From Prochlorococcus sp. AG-402-L23 (GTDB taxonomy: Bacteria > Cyanobacteriota > Cyanobacteriia > PCC-6307 > Cyanobiaceae), in assembly GCA_003216635.1 (NCBI GenBank), contig QCIO01000002.1:107697-171696 (forward strand): 64,000 nucleotides of DNA, in the 5' to 3' direction. A model generated the notes under the pieces. That model ran no database searches. It worked only from the letters and a program-made list of their open reading frames with translations, and was not told where the DNA came from. Each line of letters starts with the position of its first letter. Position 1 is the first letter of the stretch. This document shows positions 28,087 through 38,503 of this stretch, one piece after another. The position numbers and the translations under genes were made by a program.

Positions 28087-28683
28087 TTACTTTTGTTCAG
28101 CCATTTTTAGAAAATTACTAATTAATTTATGACCAAATTGTGTCAATACACTTTCAGGATGAAACTGTACCCCATGTAAATGCTTATATTCTTTGTGAGA
28201 AATAGCCATAATAGTTGAGTCTTCTAAAGTCGCAGTTATCTCGAAACAAGATGGTAATGAACTTGAATCTACTATAAGACTATGATATCTAGTCGCCACA
28301 AATGGAGTCTCGATATCTTTAAACAAACCTTTTTGATTATGAAATATTTTGGATGTCTTACCATGCATAAGTTCTTTCCCAACTACAACCTTACCTCCAA
28401 AAGCTTGGGCCAAAGCTTGATGCCCTAAACAAACTCCTAATGTGGGAATATTTTTAGATAATTTTTTTAGTATTGGCAGACAAATTCCAGATTGATCTGG
28501 ATTACCAGGACCTGGAGATAATAGGATGCCACTAGGATTTAGTTTGATAATTTCTTCTAAATTAATTTCATCATTTCTTTTAACTATTAATTCTCTAGTT
28601 ATTTCATGCTCAACAGAAAGTTCTCCTAAATATTGAACAAGGTTATATGTAAAACTATCGTAATTATCAATAACAAGAAACAT
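28087..28683 (-). CDS. trpG: Anthranilate / aminodeoxychorismate synthase glutamine amidotransferase subunit
   Basis: A 198-residue class I glutamine amidotransferase supplying ammonia to anthranilate synthase (tryptophan) and possibly aminodeoxychorismate synthase (folate; PabA). The catalytic triad is visible: GVCLGHQALAQAFGG with the nucleophilic Cys (about 80), and HGVQFHPESVLT with His and Glu. The N-terminus LVIDNYDSFTYNLVQYL is typical. It starts three bases after dgkA ends. No synthase large subunit is adjacent, so the TrpG or PabA role cannot be settled here. Confidence 0.93.
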   Translation of the reverse strand: MFLVIDNYDSFTYNLVQYLGELSVEHEITRELIVKRNDEINLEEIIKLNPSGILLSPGPGNPDQSGICLPILKKLSKNIPTLGVCLGHQALAQAFGGKVVVGKELMHGKTSKIFHNQKGLFKDIETPFVATRYHSLIVDSSSLPSCFEITATLEDSTIMAISHKEYKHLHGVQFHPESVLTQFGHKLISNFLKMAEQK

Positions 28684-28685
28684 AT

Positions 28686-29105
28686 TTATATAGATTCAAA
28701 TAACAACTTTATTTTAGGAACAAAGATATATACAGCAATAATAACAGAATTAATGGAAGCTAATAACACTGCTCCTGCAGAAGTATCTTTTGAAATTTTA
28801 GCCAAACTACTAAATTCTTTTTTCACTACTAAATCAACTATTGATTCAATAGATGTGTTTAATATTTCTAATATTAAAACAGACATAATTGTGGCAATCA
28901 AAATTACATAATTACTTTGACTAATTTGCAGTAAAAAACCAATCATTAAACTTATAACTGCAAAAATTAATTGAATTTTAAAATTTCTTGAAGTTTTTAA
29001 TACGTAACTAATTCCACTAAAAGCATATTTAAAACTTTTTAATACATTACTAGAAGTTTCATATGATTCTATTCTATTTTTTAAATAGTTTATTTTTTTT
29101 TTCAT
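28686..29105 (-). CDS. dgkA: Diacylglycerol/undecaprenol kinase family protein
   Basis: A 139-residue integral membrane kinase of the DgkA family. Three membrane helices are visible (about 45-65, 68-92 and 115-135). The catalytic pattern EILNTSIESIVDLVVKKEFSSLAKISKDTSAGAV contains the Glu, Asn and Asp residues expected. Many non-proteobacterial members phosphorylate undecaprenol rather than diacylglycerol, so the lipid substrate is uncertain. It lies 6 bases after ybeY, in the same order as many Gram-positive and cyanobacterial genomes. Confidence 0.92.
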   Translation of the reverse strand: MKKKINYLKNRIESYETSSNVLKSFKYAFSGISYVLKTSRNFKIQLIFAVISLMIGFLLQISQSNYVILIATIMSVLILEILNTSIESIVDLVVKKEFSSLAKISKDTSAGAVLLASINSVIIAVYIFVPKIKLLFESI

Positions 29106-29111
29106 AGATTT

Positions 29112-29651
29112 TTAATCTAATTTTTTAATTAAATATTCCTGAAAATTTAACATATTTTCTAAATCAAGATCATTATTATGTTGCCAGCCCAAAAGATGTA
29201 AAAATCCATGACTAGCCAACCAGAGCATTTCTCTATAGATTGAATGTTTATATTCATAAGATTGTTCAAGTGCGATCTCTAATGATATAAATATATCTCC
29301 CAACTCTATATGATCTAAATTGTTTAGAGATTCATCAGAAATGATTGGGAAAGATAGAACATCAGTTGGTCCATTTTTTTGCATCCACTTCTTGTTCATA
29401 AAAGCAATTTCTTGATTAGATATTATCTGCAAGCCTAATGAAAAAGATTTTTTTTCAAAAATGAAATTTGGCAATTTATAATCGTCTTTTTTTAATATTA
29501 TTTTTATCCAAGATAAAAAAACTTTCTCCCAAAAAATAGATTCAAAAATAAGCTTATTTTTAGAATCTTTCAAATTATTTGAAAATCGAGAAAATTCATT
29601 ACATTTAAAAACCAAATCTAAATTAATTTCAGAAATAATTTTTTCTTTCAT
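29112..29651 (-). CDS. ybeY: Endoribonuclease YbeY (16S rRNA maturation)
   Basis: Metal-dependent single-strand endoribonuclease acting in 16S rRNA 3'-end maturation and ribosome quality control. The 179 residues include [17 protein letters not shown] and the metal-binding motif [11 protein letters not shown] (family pattern HGxLHLxGxxH). Tryptophan-glutamine replaces the more usual tyrosine-aspartate before the last histidine. It sits between the DUF3285 gene and dgkA with short gaps. Confidence 0.95.
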   Translation of the reverse strand: MKEKIISEINLDLVFKCNEFSRFSNNLKDSKNKLIFESIFWEKVFLSWIKIILKKDDYKLPNFIFEKKSFSLGLQIISNQEIAFMNKKWMQKNGPTDVLSFPIISDESLNNLDHIELGDIFISLEIALEQSYEYKHSIYREMLWLASHGFLHLLGWQHNNDLDLENMLNFQEYLIKKLD

Positions 29652-29657
29652 ACATTC

Positions 29658-29840
29658 TTATACAGGAATATTGGGCTTACCTATTGTGGCTACAAGTATT
29701 AATATCCCAATTAAAACTAGAAAGGTTATTGAAAAATGAGAAATACTTTTTGAACCCTTCCTTACCATATTTCGCATAGCAAGCTTTATAAAGCTTGGAG
29801 GAGCAACTTTTTTTTCTATATTTTCGTTTGTATTTTTCAT
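29658..29840 (-). CDS. DUF3285-type small membrane protein
   Basis: A 60-residue protein with a charged N-terminal half (PPSFIKLAMRNMVRKGSKS) and a single C-terminal membrane helix (FSITFLVLIGILILVATIG). The pattern PSxxKxAMRNMVRKG matches the small cyanobacterial family DUF3285 as I remember it; no function is known. It starts three bases after prfB ends and precedes ybeY, so it is cotranscribed with translation-quality genes. Confidence 0.85.
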   Translation of the reverse strand: MKNTNENIEKKVAPPSFIKLAMRNMVRKGSKSISHFSITFLVLIGILILVATIGKPNIPV

Positions 29841-29843
29841 TAG

Positions 29844-30966
29844 TTATTCAATAGATTCGTTATAAGAAATATTCATGCGTAATAATTCATGAATAAATGG
29901 TTCAAGTCCACCATCTAAAACACTATCTAAATCGTTAGTCTCCTGCAGAGTCCTTAGATCTTTTACCATTTGATAGGGATGGAAAACATAATTTCTTATT
30001 TGATTGCCCCATGCAGCTTCCACAATATCACCTTTAATATCAGCGACTTCTACAGCTCGTTGTTCTTTAGCAATCACTAGTAGTTTAGACTTAAGAAGTA
30101 ACATAGCTTTTTCTTTATTTTGTAATTGAGATCTTTCTTGGGTACATCTTACTGAAATCCCTGAAGGCAAATGAACAATTCTCACCGCTGTTTCTACTTT
30201 ATTAACATTTTGTCCTCCAGCCCCACCGGATCTACTTGTTGTAATTTCTAAATCTTTTTCAGGTATATCAAGTGAAATATTGTCATCTAATTTTGGCATG
30301 ACCTCTACCCCAGCAAAGCTGGTTTGTCTTTTACCATTAGCATTGAAAGGAGAAATTCTTACTAATCTATGAGTTCCTTTTTCATGTTGTAAATATCCGT
30401 ATGCATATTTTCCATCAATTTCAAAAGTTACACTTTTAATACCTGCTTCTTCTCCTTGAGATAATTCATTGATGATTAAACTCATTCGATTATTATCGGC
30501 CCATCTTGAATACATTCTCAATAAGATGTCTACCCAATCCTGAGCATCTGTTCCACCAGCACCTGCGTTAATAGAAACTACCGCTCCTTCCTTATCGTAT
30601 TCACCACATAACAATCTTTCAAATTCCCATTTATCTAGATTCTCTCTTAATTGCTTTAGGCCCTGCTTGGATTCCAAAATCATTTCTTCTTCTGGTTCTA
30701 AAGAATAAAGCTCAAGAGATGCATTAGCATCAGAAATTAAAGTTTTCCATTTATCCAACAATTCTAGTTGTGCCTTAACATCATCAAGAATTAACATTTG
30801 TTTTTTCGCTTCTTGTTGATTCTCCCAAAATTCAGGCTGGGCAGAAATTTGCTCTAACTCTCTCCTTTTCGCTTTTAATCTTGGAACGTCAAAGACAATC
30901 CTGAGCATTACCCAGGCGCTCTGTTAGTTCCGAAAGATCTTTTTTGAAATCTGTAATATCTATCAA
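29844..30966 (-). CDS. prfB: Peptide chain release factor 2 with programmed +1 frameshift
   Basis: RF2 terminates at UGA and UAA. The ORF track begins at an internal ATG (30908), but the protein pattern [23 protein letters not shown] continues upstream in another frame from a TTG at 30966. That frame ends at an in-frame TGA (30891-30889) in CTT-TGA-C, the known autoregulatory frameshift site; skipping one base (30891) joins it to [13 protein letters not shown]. The product is then about 373 residues, normal for RF2. SPF ([10 protein letters not shown]) and GGQ ([13 protein letters not shown]) are present. An AGGA lies just before the shift site as a weak Shine-Dalgarno-like element. It heads a leftward six-gene run. 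Confidence 0.95.
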
Positions 30967-30986
30967 AATAGAATTTAACTGTTATT

Positions 30987-30992
30987 TATAAT
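30987..30992 (+). promoter_or_regulatory. Candidate -10 box for the grxC-gshB pair
   Basis: A perfect TATAAT lies 50 bases before the glutaredoxin ATG in the divergent gap shared with prfB, implying a leader of about 44 bases. No clear -35 is present, and AT-rich composition makes chance matches common. Confidence 0.28.
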
Positions 30993-31042
30993 CTAACAGG
31001 CACTTTTGTTTAATAGTATAAACTAAGTATTATTTTATAAAA

Positions 31043-31297
31043 ATGTCCAAAGTTGAAATTTATACTTGGCAATATTGCCCATTTTGTATTCGAGCAAAAT
31101 CTCTACTCAAGAAAAAAAATATTAATTTTACAGAATATAAGATTGATGGCGATGAAGATGCAAGAGCATTGATGACTGAAAGAGCTGATGGTAGAAGAAC
31201 GTTACCACAAATATTTATAGATAACGAGGGTATCGGAGGCTGCGATGATCTCTACACATTAGAAAATAAAAATAAATTAGACGCATTATTAAACTAG
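31043..31297 (+). CDS. grxC: Glutaredoxin (dithiol, GrxC type)
   Basis: An 84-residue thioredoxin-fold oxidoreductase reducing disulfides with glutathione. The active site is CPFC near residues 12-15 ([15 protein letters not shown]), a common variant of CPYC; the cis-proline region is [18 protein letters not shown] with the glutathione-binding GGCDD. It precedes glutathione synthetase by 5 bases, a logical functional pair. Confidence 0.95.
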   Translation: MSKVEIYTWQYCPFCIRAKSLLKKKNINFTEYKIDGDEDARALMTERADGRRTLPQIFIDNEGIGGCDDLYTLENKNKLDALLN

Positions 31298-31302
31298 ATC
31301 TT

Positions 31303-32226
31303 ATGAAATTTCTATTCGTAATAGATCCAATAAAAAATATAAATCCCTTAAAAGATTCATCTGCTGCTTTAATGCAAGCATCATCCAAAAAAAATATTGA
31401 AATCTGGAGTTGTACTCCTCAAGACCTTGAAGCTAGAGGTGATGAAGTATGGGCATCTTCCGTAAAAGTTGAAGTCAATCCCTGGATTTCTTTCAAAGAG
31501 AATGATTGTATCCCTCTCGCCGAATTTAATTGCATTTGGATGAGAAAAGATCCTCCTGTAAATGAAGCTTATTTGTATGCAACCCATCTTTTAGAAGTTG
31601 CCGAAAGAAAAGGAGTAAAAGTAATTAACAAACCTTCATCTTTAAGAGCATGGAATGAAAAGTTAGGTGCTTTGAGATACAGCCACTTAATGGCACCTAC
31701 AATAGTTGCGAGTAAGGTAAAAGATCTTATTAATTTTGCAAATATAAATAATGAAGTAGTCATAAAACCTCTTGGTGGAAAGGGTGGTCAAGGTGTTATA
31801 AGGATAAATAAAAATTCTCCAGGAATTAAATCAATCATTGAATTAATCACTTCTCAAGAAGAATTACCCGTTATGATGCAAAAATTTATTCCTGAAGTAA
31901 TAGAGGGTGATAAAAGAATAATTATCGTAAACGGTGAGGCAATTGGATCTGTAAATAGGATTCCTCAAGGAGGAGATTTTAGGAGTAATTTAGCGATGGG
32001 AGGGAAGGCTGAACCAACATTATTAACAGAAAAAGAAAAAAGTATCTGCTCAGAATTATCTCAACACTTCAAAGATGAAGGTTTATTTTTTGTGGGTATT
32101 GATGTAATAAATGGAATGCTTAGCGAGATTAATGTAACCAGTCCAACAGGTTTAAGAGAAATAGAAAATTTATCCAATAAGAATGTTTCAGAGGAAGTTA
32201 TTGAAAAATTAGTGAAAATTATCTAG
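31303..32226 (+). CDS. gshB: Glutathione synthetase
   Basis: ATP-grasp ligase joining glycine to gamma-glutamylcysteine. The 307-residue length and N-terminus [20 protein letters not shown] are typical of the bacterial enzyme. Nucleotide-binding segments [17 protein letters not shown] (about 150) and [23 protein letters not shown] near the end are intact. Paired with grxC upstream; its stop overlaps the convergent menF stop region by four bases. Confidence 0.97.
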   Translation: MKFLFVIDPIKNINPLKDSSAALMQASSKKNIEIWSCTPQDLEARGDEVWASSVKVEVNPWISFKENDCIPLAEFNCIWMRKDPPVNEAYLYATHLLEVAERKGVKVINKPSSLRAWNEKLGALRYSHLMAPTIVASKVKDLINFANINNEVVIKPLGGKGGQGVIRINKNSPGIKSIIELITSQEELPVMMQKFIPEVIEGDKRIIIVNGEAIGSVNRIPQGGDFRSNLAMGGKAEPTLLTEKEKSICSELSQHFKDEGLFFVGIDVINGMLSEINVTSPTGLREIENLSNKNVSEEVIEKLVKII

Positions 32227-33632
32227 TATTTTTTAGTAAAAAATATTTGTTTTACTATAGATTCAAATTTTAATTTAATCTCATCTATTTCTTTCTCTAA
32301 AACGGAGCCTGAAACTATACCTGAACCGGCAGTAAATTCAATATTTTCTTCAATATATCTTGCGCCTCTTATTGCCAAAAGAAATGAAGCATTTCCTGAT
32401 GCATCAACCCAACCCATTGGAGAAGCATAATTTCCTCTAGGAAAAGACTCAAGAGTGTTTATCCAATCCAATGCTGCATTTTTTGGGTATCCACAAACAG
32501 CCGGAGATGGATGTAGGTTTTTAAGCAATTCAAAAGGACATATATTTTCAACTTTAGAGAAAATGAGTGTTTGCAAATGAGAAATATCTCCAAATGAATT
32601 TACCTTGATATCACTTTTTTTAAAGTTTTTTATTTTTGAAACTTCTAAACATTTAATCAAATACTGTGTTACATAATTATGTTCCTTTAAGTCTTTAGTA
32701 CTTTTTAGGAGTTTCTTAAAATTTGAATTAGTAGAGATAGTTCCAGCAAGAGCCTCCAAAGTTAAATTAGGTTTAGTAAAAGAAAATAATTTTTCTGGAG
32801 ATGCTCCAAACAAAAAATCCTTACTATTCCTTTTCCAAACGTATCTACATGTATTTGGTTGATTCTTTTTTAATCTTTTTAAAATTTCTACTAAATCTAA
32901 TTTATTTTTAAGTTTTATTTTAATCCTATTCGCTAACACTATCTTTTCGAGGATACCTTTCTCTACTAATTGAATACCTCTATTTACTACTTTTTTCAAA
33001 CTTGTTTTGGAAGTTTCTAAAGAGCGTAAGAAATCATCAATAATAGGGAAATCAAAACTAGTTTTTAAGCTAGATGATTTTATTAATTCTGAGCCAGAAT
33101 TAATAACTTGATTTCTAATTGTCCATATTTCTTCAATTAATGCTCTTAATGATGATTTACCTTCAACATGACCATTGATTCTTAACCAGCAATTCTTATC
33201 ACTTTTAATAATTAATATTTTTGGTAATATGGCTTCCAAACTAGGGACATCTGAAGATAAATTCTTATTATTAAAATTTTCAGAGAAAGAAAATAAATAA
33301 ATTATTTTTGAAAGTGCAGAATTATGTGATTCATTAGTTAAATTAATTAAATTTTTAAAATTCTCAGAATTAAACTCTTTTGCAAGCTCAAATCTTTTTG
33401 GACCATCCAAAGTAACATATTTACATTTCTCGAAAGCAATATATGAAATACCATCAGATTCCTCCCAAAATGAAGAAAACGGATATTTATTTATAAACAA
33501 TTCATAAACTTGAAATAAATCAATACAAGGAATCTCAACACAAATACTTACTAATCCAGAATTTTCTACTTTCTTATCGAAAGAAGAAAATACATCTTTT
33601 AAAAAATCTGTTAAGTTTAAATCATTTTTCAT
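32223..33632 (-). CDS. menF: Isochorismate synthase (MenF type)
   Basis: A 469-residue chorismate-binding enzyme that isomerises chorismate to isochorismate, the first step of phylloquinone synthesis. The C-terminal half carries family motifs: [46 protein letters not shown] and [20 protein letters not shown] with metal-binding glutamates. The N-terminal half is less conserved, as usual. The alternatives, anthranilate or aminodeoxychorismate synthase large subunits, are less likely because menA, menC and menE are divergently adjacent. Confidence 0.92.
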   Translation of the reverse strand: MKNDLNLTDFLKDVFSSFDKKVENSGLVSICVEIPCIDLFQVYELFINKYPFSSFWEESDGISYIAFEKCKYVTLDGPKRFELAKEFNSENFKNLINLTNESHNSALSKIIYLFSFSENFNNKNLSSDVPSLEAILPKILIIKSDKNCWLRINGHVEGKSSLRALIEEIWTIRNQVINSGSELIKSSSLKTSFDFPIIDDFLRSLETSKTSLKKVVNRGIQLVEKGILEKIVLANRIKIKLKNKLDLVEILKRLKKNQPNTCRYVWKRNSKDFLFGASPEKLFSFTKPNLTLEALAGTISTNSNFKKLLKSTKDLKEHNYVTQYLIKCLEVSKIKNFKKSDIKVNSFGDISHLQTLIFSKVENICPFELLKNLHPSPAVCGYPKNAALDWINTLESFPRGNYASPMGWVDASGNASFLLAIRGARYIEENIEFTAGSGIVSGSVLEKEIDEIKLKFESIVKQIFFTKKY

Positions 33633-33733
33633 TACTTATTGAAAATAACTAAAAATCATGCAATAAAGTAAAAAATGTAACTCAATTTATAAACTACATT
33701 TAATAATTATCGAATTTTGTGTGTTAATTAAAA

Positions 33734-34651
33734 ATGGAAGAAGATAAAAAAAAATTATGGAAACAAGCAATAAAATGGCCACTTTATTCTGTTGCCATAC
33801 TTCCGGTTTTAATAACAGCGGCTTATTTACTAAATCAATATGGAAAGGTAAAAATTTATAATTTGATTGCATTTACTTTAGCTGCAATTTTGATATTACT
33901 TTGGGAAAATCTAACTAATGATTTATTCGACGCAGAAACAGGAATTGATGAATTTAAATTCCATTCAATTGTAAATCTTGTAAAAAATAAAAAAATAATT
34001 TCATTTATTGCATATTCATCTTTATTTGTTGGTTTATTAATAATTTCAATTATTTCAGTATCAATAAGTATAAACATTTTGATTTTAGTGGCAGCTTGCT
34101 GCTTCTTAGGATATTTATATCAAGGACCTCCTTTTAGATTTGGCTATCAAGGTTTAGGAGAACCATTATGCTGGCTTGCATTTGGACCTTTTGCTTACTC
34201 TGCAGTCTTAATTGCGTTAAATCCGTCTAATATTTACTTCGAAGATATTCCATGGAAAGTTTCTTTATTACTTGGTTCCGGACCTTCCTTGGCAACAACT
34301 CTTGTATTATTTTGTTCTCATTTTCATCAAATTTCTGAAGATAAAAAGCATGGGAAAAAATCACCTTTAGTTCGCTTAGGAGCAAAAACAGGTTCTCAAT
34401 TTGTGCCTTGGATAATTTTTATAATATATATTTTTCAACTTTTCACTGTAGTTACTGGATTTATTCCAGTTTTTTGTATCCTTTATTTAATTAGTTTTCC
34501 TCAAGCAATAAGACTGGTAAAGTTATTAAAATCTACACATAAAAAACCTTATGCAATAAAAAATTGCAAATTCGTCGCAATAAAATTTCAAACTCTAAAT
34601 GGAATTGGATTAATCACAGGATTAATATTTAATTACTTGCTTAATAAATGA
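33734..34651 (+). CDS. menA: DHNA phytyl/prenyltransferase MenA
   Basis: A 305-residue UbiA-superfamily membrane prenyltransferase that attaches the phytyl chain to 1,4-dihydroxy-2-naphthoate in making phylloquinone for photosystem I. The Mg-binding first Asp-rich motif NDLFDAETGID (about 63-73) and a second motif region (HFHQISEDKKHGKKS, about 197) are visible, with about nine hydrophobic helices. The end overlaps menC by four bases. Use of phytyl rather than another prenyl tail is inferred from the cyanobacterial setting. Confidence 0.94.
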   Translation: MEEDKKKLWKQAIKWPLYSVAILPVLITAAYLLNQYGKVKIYNLIAFTLAAILILLWENLTNDLFDAETGIDEFKFHSIVNLVKNKKIISFIAYSSLFVGLLIISIISVSISINILILVAACCFLGYLYQGPPFRFGYQGLGEPLCWLAFGPFAYSAVLIALNPSNIYFEDIPWKVSLLLGSGPSLATTLVLFCSHFHQISEDKKHGKKSPLVRLGAKTGSQFVPWIIFIIYIFQLFTVVTGFIPVFCILYLISFPQAIRLVKLLKSTHKKPYAIKNCKFVAIKFQTLNGIGLITGLIFNYLLNK

Positions 34652-35613
34652 ACTTAATATTTAAAAAAAAATCTTATAGCTTTAAGTTATCTAGAAAAGT
34701 AGAAAATTCTAAAACAACTTACCTTACAAAATCGGGTTGGATAATTAAATTAATAAGTAATGATAAAAAAATTGGGTTTGGAGAAGTTACACCGCTTAAT
34801 AAAGAGGACTTAAAAAAATGTGCAAAACAACTAAATATGATCCCTCAGTACATAGGAGTATTTAATTTATCTGAGCAAATAAATATTTTTCACCCATGCA
34901 TTCAATCTGCAATCAATTCTGCATTAGCTGAGATAAATGGAAAAATAATTTTCAAAAAAAACTATTACTTTAATGAAATTGATAAAACAGCCATACTTTT
35001 AAATCCTGAAAATGTAATTTCAGATCTAAATGAAATTAAAAAAAAACAATCTAATATTGGAAAATCAGTAACCATAAAATGGAAAGTAGCATTAAAAAAT
35101 AACAATGAAGAGGAAGCAAGTTTAGAAGAAATTTTAAGCCAGATTGATAATAATATTAAGTTAAGAATAGATGCTAATGGTTCTTGGGGAAGAAAGATAG
35201 CTAATAGATGGGCTGATATTTTGAAAGATAACAAAAATATAGATTGGTTAGAACAACCCCTATGTGTCGATGATATTGATGGACTGACAGAACTCAACAA
35301 AAAAATTCCAATAGCCTTAGACGAATCACTGTTAAAATTTCCAACTTTGATTGATAAGTGGAAGGGTTGGCAAATTCGAAGGCCTTCTCAAGAAAATAAT
35401 CCAGTTAATCTTTTAAGAGAATTAGAAAATAAAAAAGCATTAATATCTATAAGTACCTCATTTGAAACTGGGATAGGTAAGAGATGGCTTTATCATTTAT
35501 CGTCTCTACAATTACAAGGACCAACTCCAAAAGTTCCTGGTTTAGCAATGAATCAATTCCCTAATTCGTTTCTATTTTTAAATGAAGCAAACATAATATG
35601 GGATCAACTATGA
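34648..35613 (+). CDS. menC: o-Succinylbenzoate synthase
   Basis: MenC dehydrates SHCHC to o-succinylbenzoate in the phylloquinone pathway. This 321-residue enolase-superfamily member has the catalytic lysine region VTIKWKVAL (about 147), metal ligands in LRIDANGSWG, WLEQPLC and IALDESL, and SISTSFETGIGKRW toward the end. It overlaps menA at its start and menE at its end (ATG of menE lies 16 bases inside), so the three are translated together. Confidence 0.94.
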   Translation: MNLIFKKKSYSFKLSRKVENSKTTYLTKSGWIIKLISNDKKIGFGEVTPLNKEDLKKCAKQLNMIPQYIGVFNLSEQINIFHPCIQSAINSALAEINGKIIFKKNYYFNEIDKTAILLNPENVISDLNEIKKKQSNIGKSVTIKWKVALKNNNEEEASLEEILSQIDNNIKLRIDANGSWGRKIANRWADILKDNKNIDWLEQPLCVDDIDGLTELNKKIPIALDESLLKFPTLIDKWKGWQIRRPSQENNPVNLLRELENKKALISISTSFETGIGKRWLYHLSSLQLQGPTPKVPGLAMNQFPNSFLFLNEANIIWDQL

Positions 35614-36815
35614 AAAATAAAATTCATACTATTGAAGTTGAAAATAATGAAACTCAATCTGTGGAGAAAATTATTGAAAAAATTAGAAAGAATAAAATTA
35701 TTTATGTAAAAAACAAATTTTATAAAGACCAAGATGTATTAGATTCAATTACTGAAAATGGGCCAGCAATTATCTTAAACAGTAGTGGGAGTTCTGGAAA
35801 ACCGAGACAATGTTTTCACCATTTAGATAATCTTAAATTATCTGCAGCTACATCGGGTCAATGGCTAATAGAGCAAGGATTTGAATTGCAAAACTGCTTA
35901 ATTTTAAATACTTTACCCCTGAACCATATAAGTGGATTAATGCCAATTTTTAGAACTCAAACTTGGGGATGTGATTGTATTAATATTCCTCCGAATTTAA
36001 TAAAAAAAACTCGAGAACTTTTACTTTTTACAATTAAATCAAAAAAAAATAAAAAACACTTGATTACATCATTAGTACCTACCCAATTAAAAAGACTTTT
36101 AGCTCAAAAAGATGGTATTAGTTGGCTAAAAATGTTTGATCTAATTTGGGTAGGTGGAGCTTCAATTTCAGGCGAAACTGCAAAGCAATGTATAGAAGAA
36201 AAAATAAAATTAGCACCTTGTTACGGATCAACTGAAACAGCAGCAATGGTTACGAGTTTAAAACCAAAAGAATTCTTAATGGGTTTTAAAAATGTTGGAG
36301 AAATACTACCTGATACAAAAATAAGAATTAACGCACAAGGATTAATCGAGATTAAATCTGCCAGAATTGGAATCGAAATAATAGAAGCTTCAAAAACTGA
36401 AAATTTCATAAATAAAAATGGATGGTGGCAAACCGGTGATTTAGGTGAAATTAATCAAATCAATAATACTTTTTATTTAAACTTTCTTGGAAGAAGTGAT
36501 AACGCTTTTAATTCAGGAGGAGAAATCGTTTTTCCAAAAGTAATTGAAACTCGATTAAATGATTTCATTATGAAAGAAAATATCCCAATTGATAAATTCA
36601 ATATTTCAAAAGTATCCGACAAATTATGGGGAAATAGAATTAAAATAATTATTGAATATAAAGACCATACAAATCATAAAAATATTGAAAATTCATTAAA
36701 TTTATTAAAAAAATTTTCTCAAAATTGGCCTAAACATGAAAAACCTGAAAGGTGGATTGTTAAAAACAAAAATACCATTACAGAAAAAATAAACTATCAA
36801 TTTAAAAAAGAATAA
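35598..36815 (+). CDS. menE: o-Succinylbenzoate-CoA ligase
   Basis: A 405-residue acyl-adenylating enzyme activating o-succinylbenzoate with CoA. The AMP-binding loop is ILNSSGSSGKPRQC (about 56), followed by LNTLPLNHISGLM, WVGGASISGE, CYGSTETAAMVTS and the hinge region GWWQTGDLGEI. It is short for the superfamily, as MenE often is. It abuts the convergent thioesterase gene with no gap. Confidence 0.93.
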   Translation: MGSTMKNKIHTIEVENNETQSVEKIIEKIRKNKIIYVKNKFYKDQDVLDSITENGPAIILNSSGSSGKPRQCFHHLDNLKLSAATSGQWLIEQGFELQNCLILNTLPLNHISGLMPIFRTQTWGCDCINIPPNLIKKTRELLLFTIKSKKNKKHLITSLVPTQLKRLLAQKDGISWLKMFDLIWVGGASISGETAKQCIEEKIKLAPCYGSTETAAMVTSLKPKEFLMGFKNVGEILPDTKIRINAQGLIEIKSARIGIEIIEASKTENFINKNGWWQTGDLGEINQINNTFYLNFLGRSDNAFNSGGEIVFPKVIETRLNDFIMKENIPIDKFNISKVSDKLWGNRIKIIIEYKDHTNHKNIENSLNLLKKFSQNWPKHEKPERWIVKNKNTITEKINYQFKKE

Positions 36816-37268
<453 letters not shown>

Positions 37269-37277
37269 TTAAAGAAC

Positions 37278-38465
37278 TTATCTATCAACAGATCCCATAA
37301 TTACATCTATTGAGCCAAGTATTGCCATAATATCGGCGATTTTGGCACCTTTAAGAATATGAGGCAATATTTGCAGATTATTTAAATCAGCTGCTCTGAT
37401 TTTAAATCTCCATGGGGTAACTTCATTATTTCCTTGAATAAATACACCTATTTCACCTTTACCGGACTCTAATCTTGTATACAATTCTCCGTTAGGAATT
37501 TTAAAAGTTGGAGCAACCTTCTTAGCTACATATTGATAGTCAATACCAAATATTTCACTTTTCTTATCTTCAGTCTCCATTCTTTGAGCTTCTAAATTTT
37601 CTGTTGGACCTCCTGGAATCATTTTGCAGGCTTGGCGAATGATGCTAAGTGATTGTCTCATCTCCTCAACTCTTACTCGATATCTCGCGTAACAATCACC
37701 TTCTTTTTCTGAAGCAATCTGCCAATCAAAATCGTCATAACATTCATAACTATCAACTTTCCTTAAATCCCAGGAAACTCCTGAAGCTCTAAGCATTGGC
37801 CCAGACAAAGACCAATTAATTGCCTGGTCTCTTTGTATTGTTCCGAGACCTTCAATTCTTTTTCTAAAAATTGGATTATTTGTGATTAATTTTTCGTATT
37901 CATCTATCTTAGGACCGAACCAGTCGCAAAAGTCTATACATTTTTCTAACCATCCGTATGGAAGATCACATGCGACACCACCTATCCTAAAGAAATTATT
38001 ATTTATTAGCCTTTGTCCAGTGGCAGCTTCCCAAAGATCATAAATCATTTCTCTTTCTCTAAAAATGTAGAAAAATGGAGTTTGAGCTCCTACGTCTGCT
38101 AGAAAGGGTCCAAGCCATAAAAGATGATTAGCAATACGATTAAGTTCCAGCATTAAAACTCTGATGTAACTAGCTCTTTTAGGAACTGGAATATTAGCTA
38201 ATCTTTCTGGAGCATTTACTACAATAGCTTCATAAAACATTCCTGCTGCATAATCCATTCTGCTTACATAAGGGACATACATTACATTTGTCCTATTTTC
38301 AGCTATCTTTTCCATTCCCCTATGTAAATATCCAATTACTGGCTCACAATCAATGACATTCTCACCGTCAAGAGTTACAACTAACCTTAAAACCCCATGC
38401 ATTGAAGGGTGGTGCGGGCCAAAATTGACCACCATTGGTTCTGTTCTAGTCTCTAGCTGAGCCAT
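37278..38465 (-). CDS. ndhH: NAD(P)H-quinone oxidoreductase subunit H (NDH-1)
   Basis: The 49-kDa-type subunit of the thylakoid NDH-1 complex that passes electrons to plastoquinone in cyclic flow and respiration. The 395 residues show the N-terminal [17 protein letters not shown] with quinone-site histidines, [14 protein letters not shown], and the C-terminal [14 protein letters not shown]. Seven other ndh genes lie in this window but not next to this one. It faces rsmH across 38 bases. Confidence 0.98.
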   Translation of the reverse strand: MAQLETRTEPMVVNFGPHHPSMHGVLRLVVTLDGENVIDCEPVIGYLHRGMEKIAENRTNVMYVPYVSRMDYAAGMFYEAIVVNAPERLANIPVPKRASYIRVLMLELNRIANHLLWLGPFLADVGAQTPFFYIFREREMIYDLWEAATGQRLINNNFFRIGGVACDLPYGWLEKCIDFCDWFGPKIDEYEKLITNNPIFRKRIEGLGTIQRDQAINWSLSGPMLRASGVSWDLRKVDSYECYDDFDWQIASEKEGDCYARYRVRVEEMRQSLSIIRQACKMIPGGPTENLEAQRMETEDKKSEIFGIDYQYVAKKVAPTFKIPNGELYTRLESGKGEIGVFIQGNNEVTPWRFKIRAADLNNLQILPHILKGAKIADIMAILGSIDVIMGSVDR

Positions 38466-38503
38466 TCGAAATTTAACTTCTAAATAAATCTTAGTCGAAA
38501 GTT

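Noticed and set aside
28633-28911. 92-residue plus-strand ORF across the trpG/dgkA junction
   Set aside because: It is antisense to two real genes and has no recognisable features.
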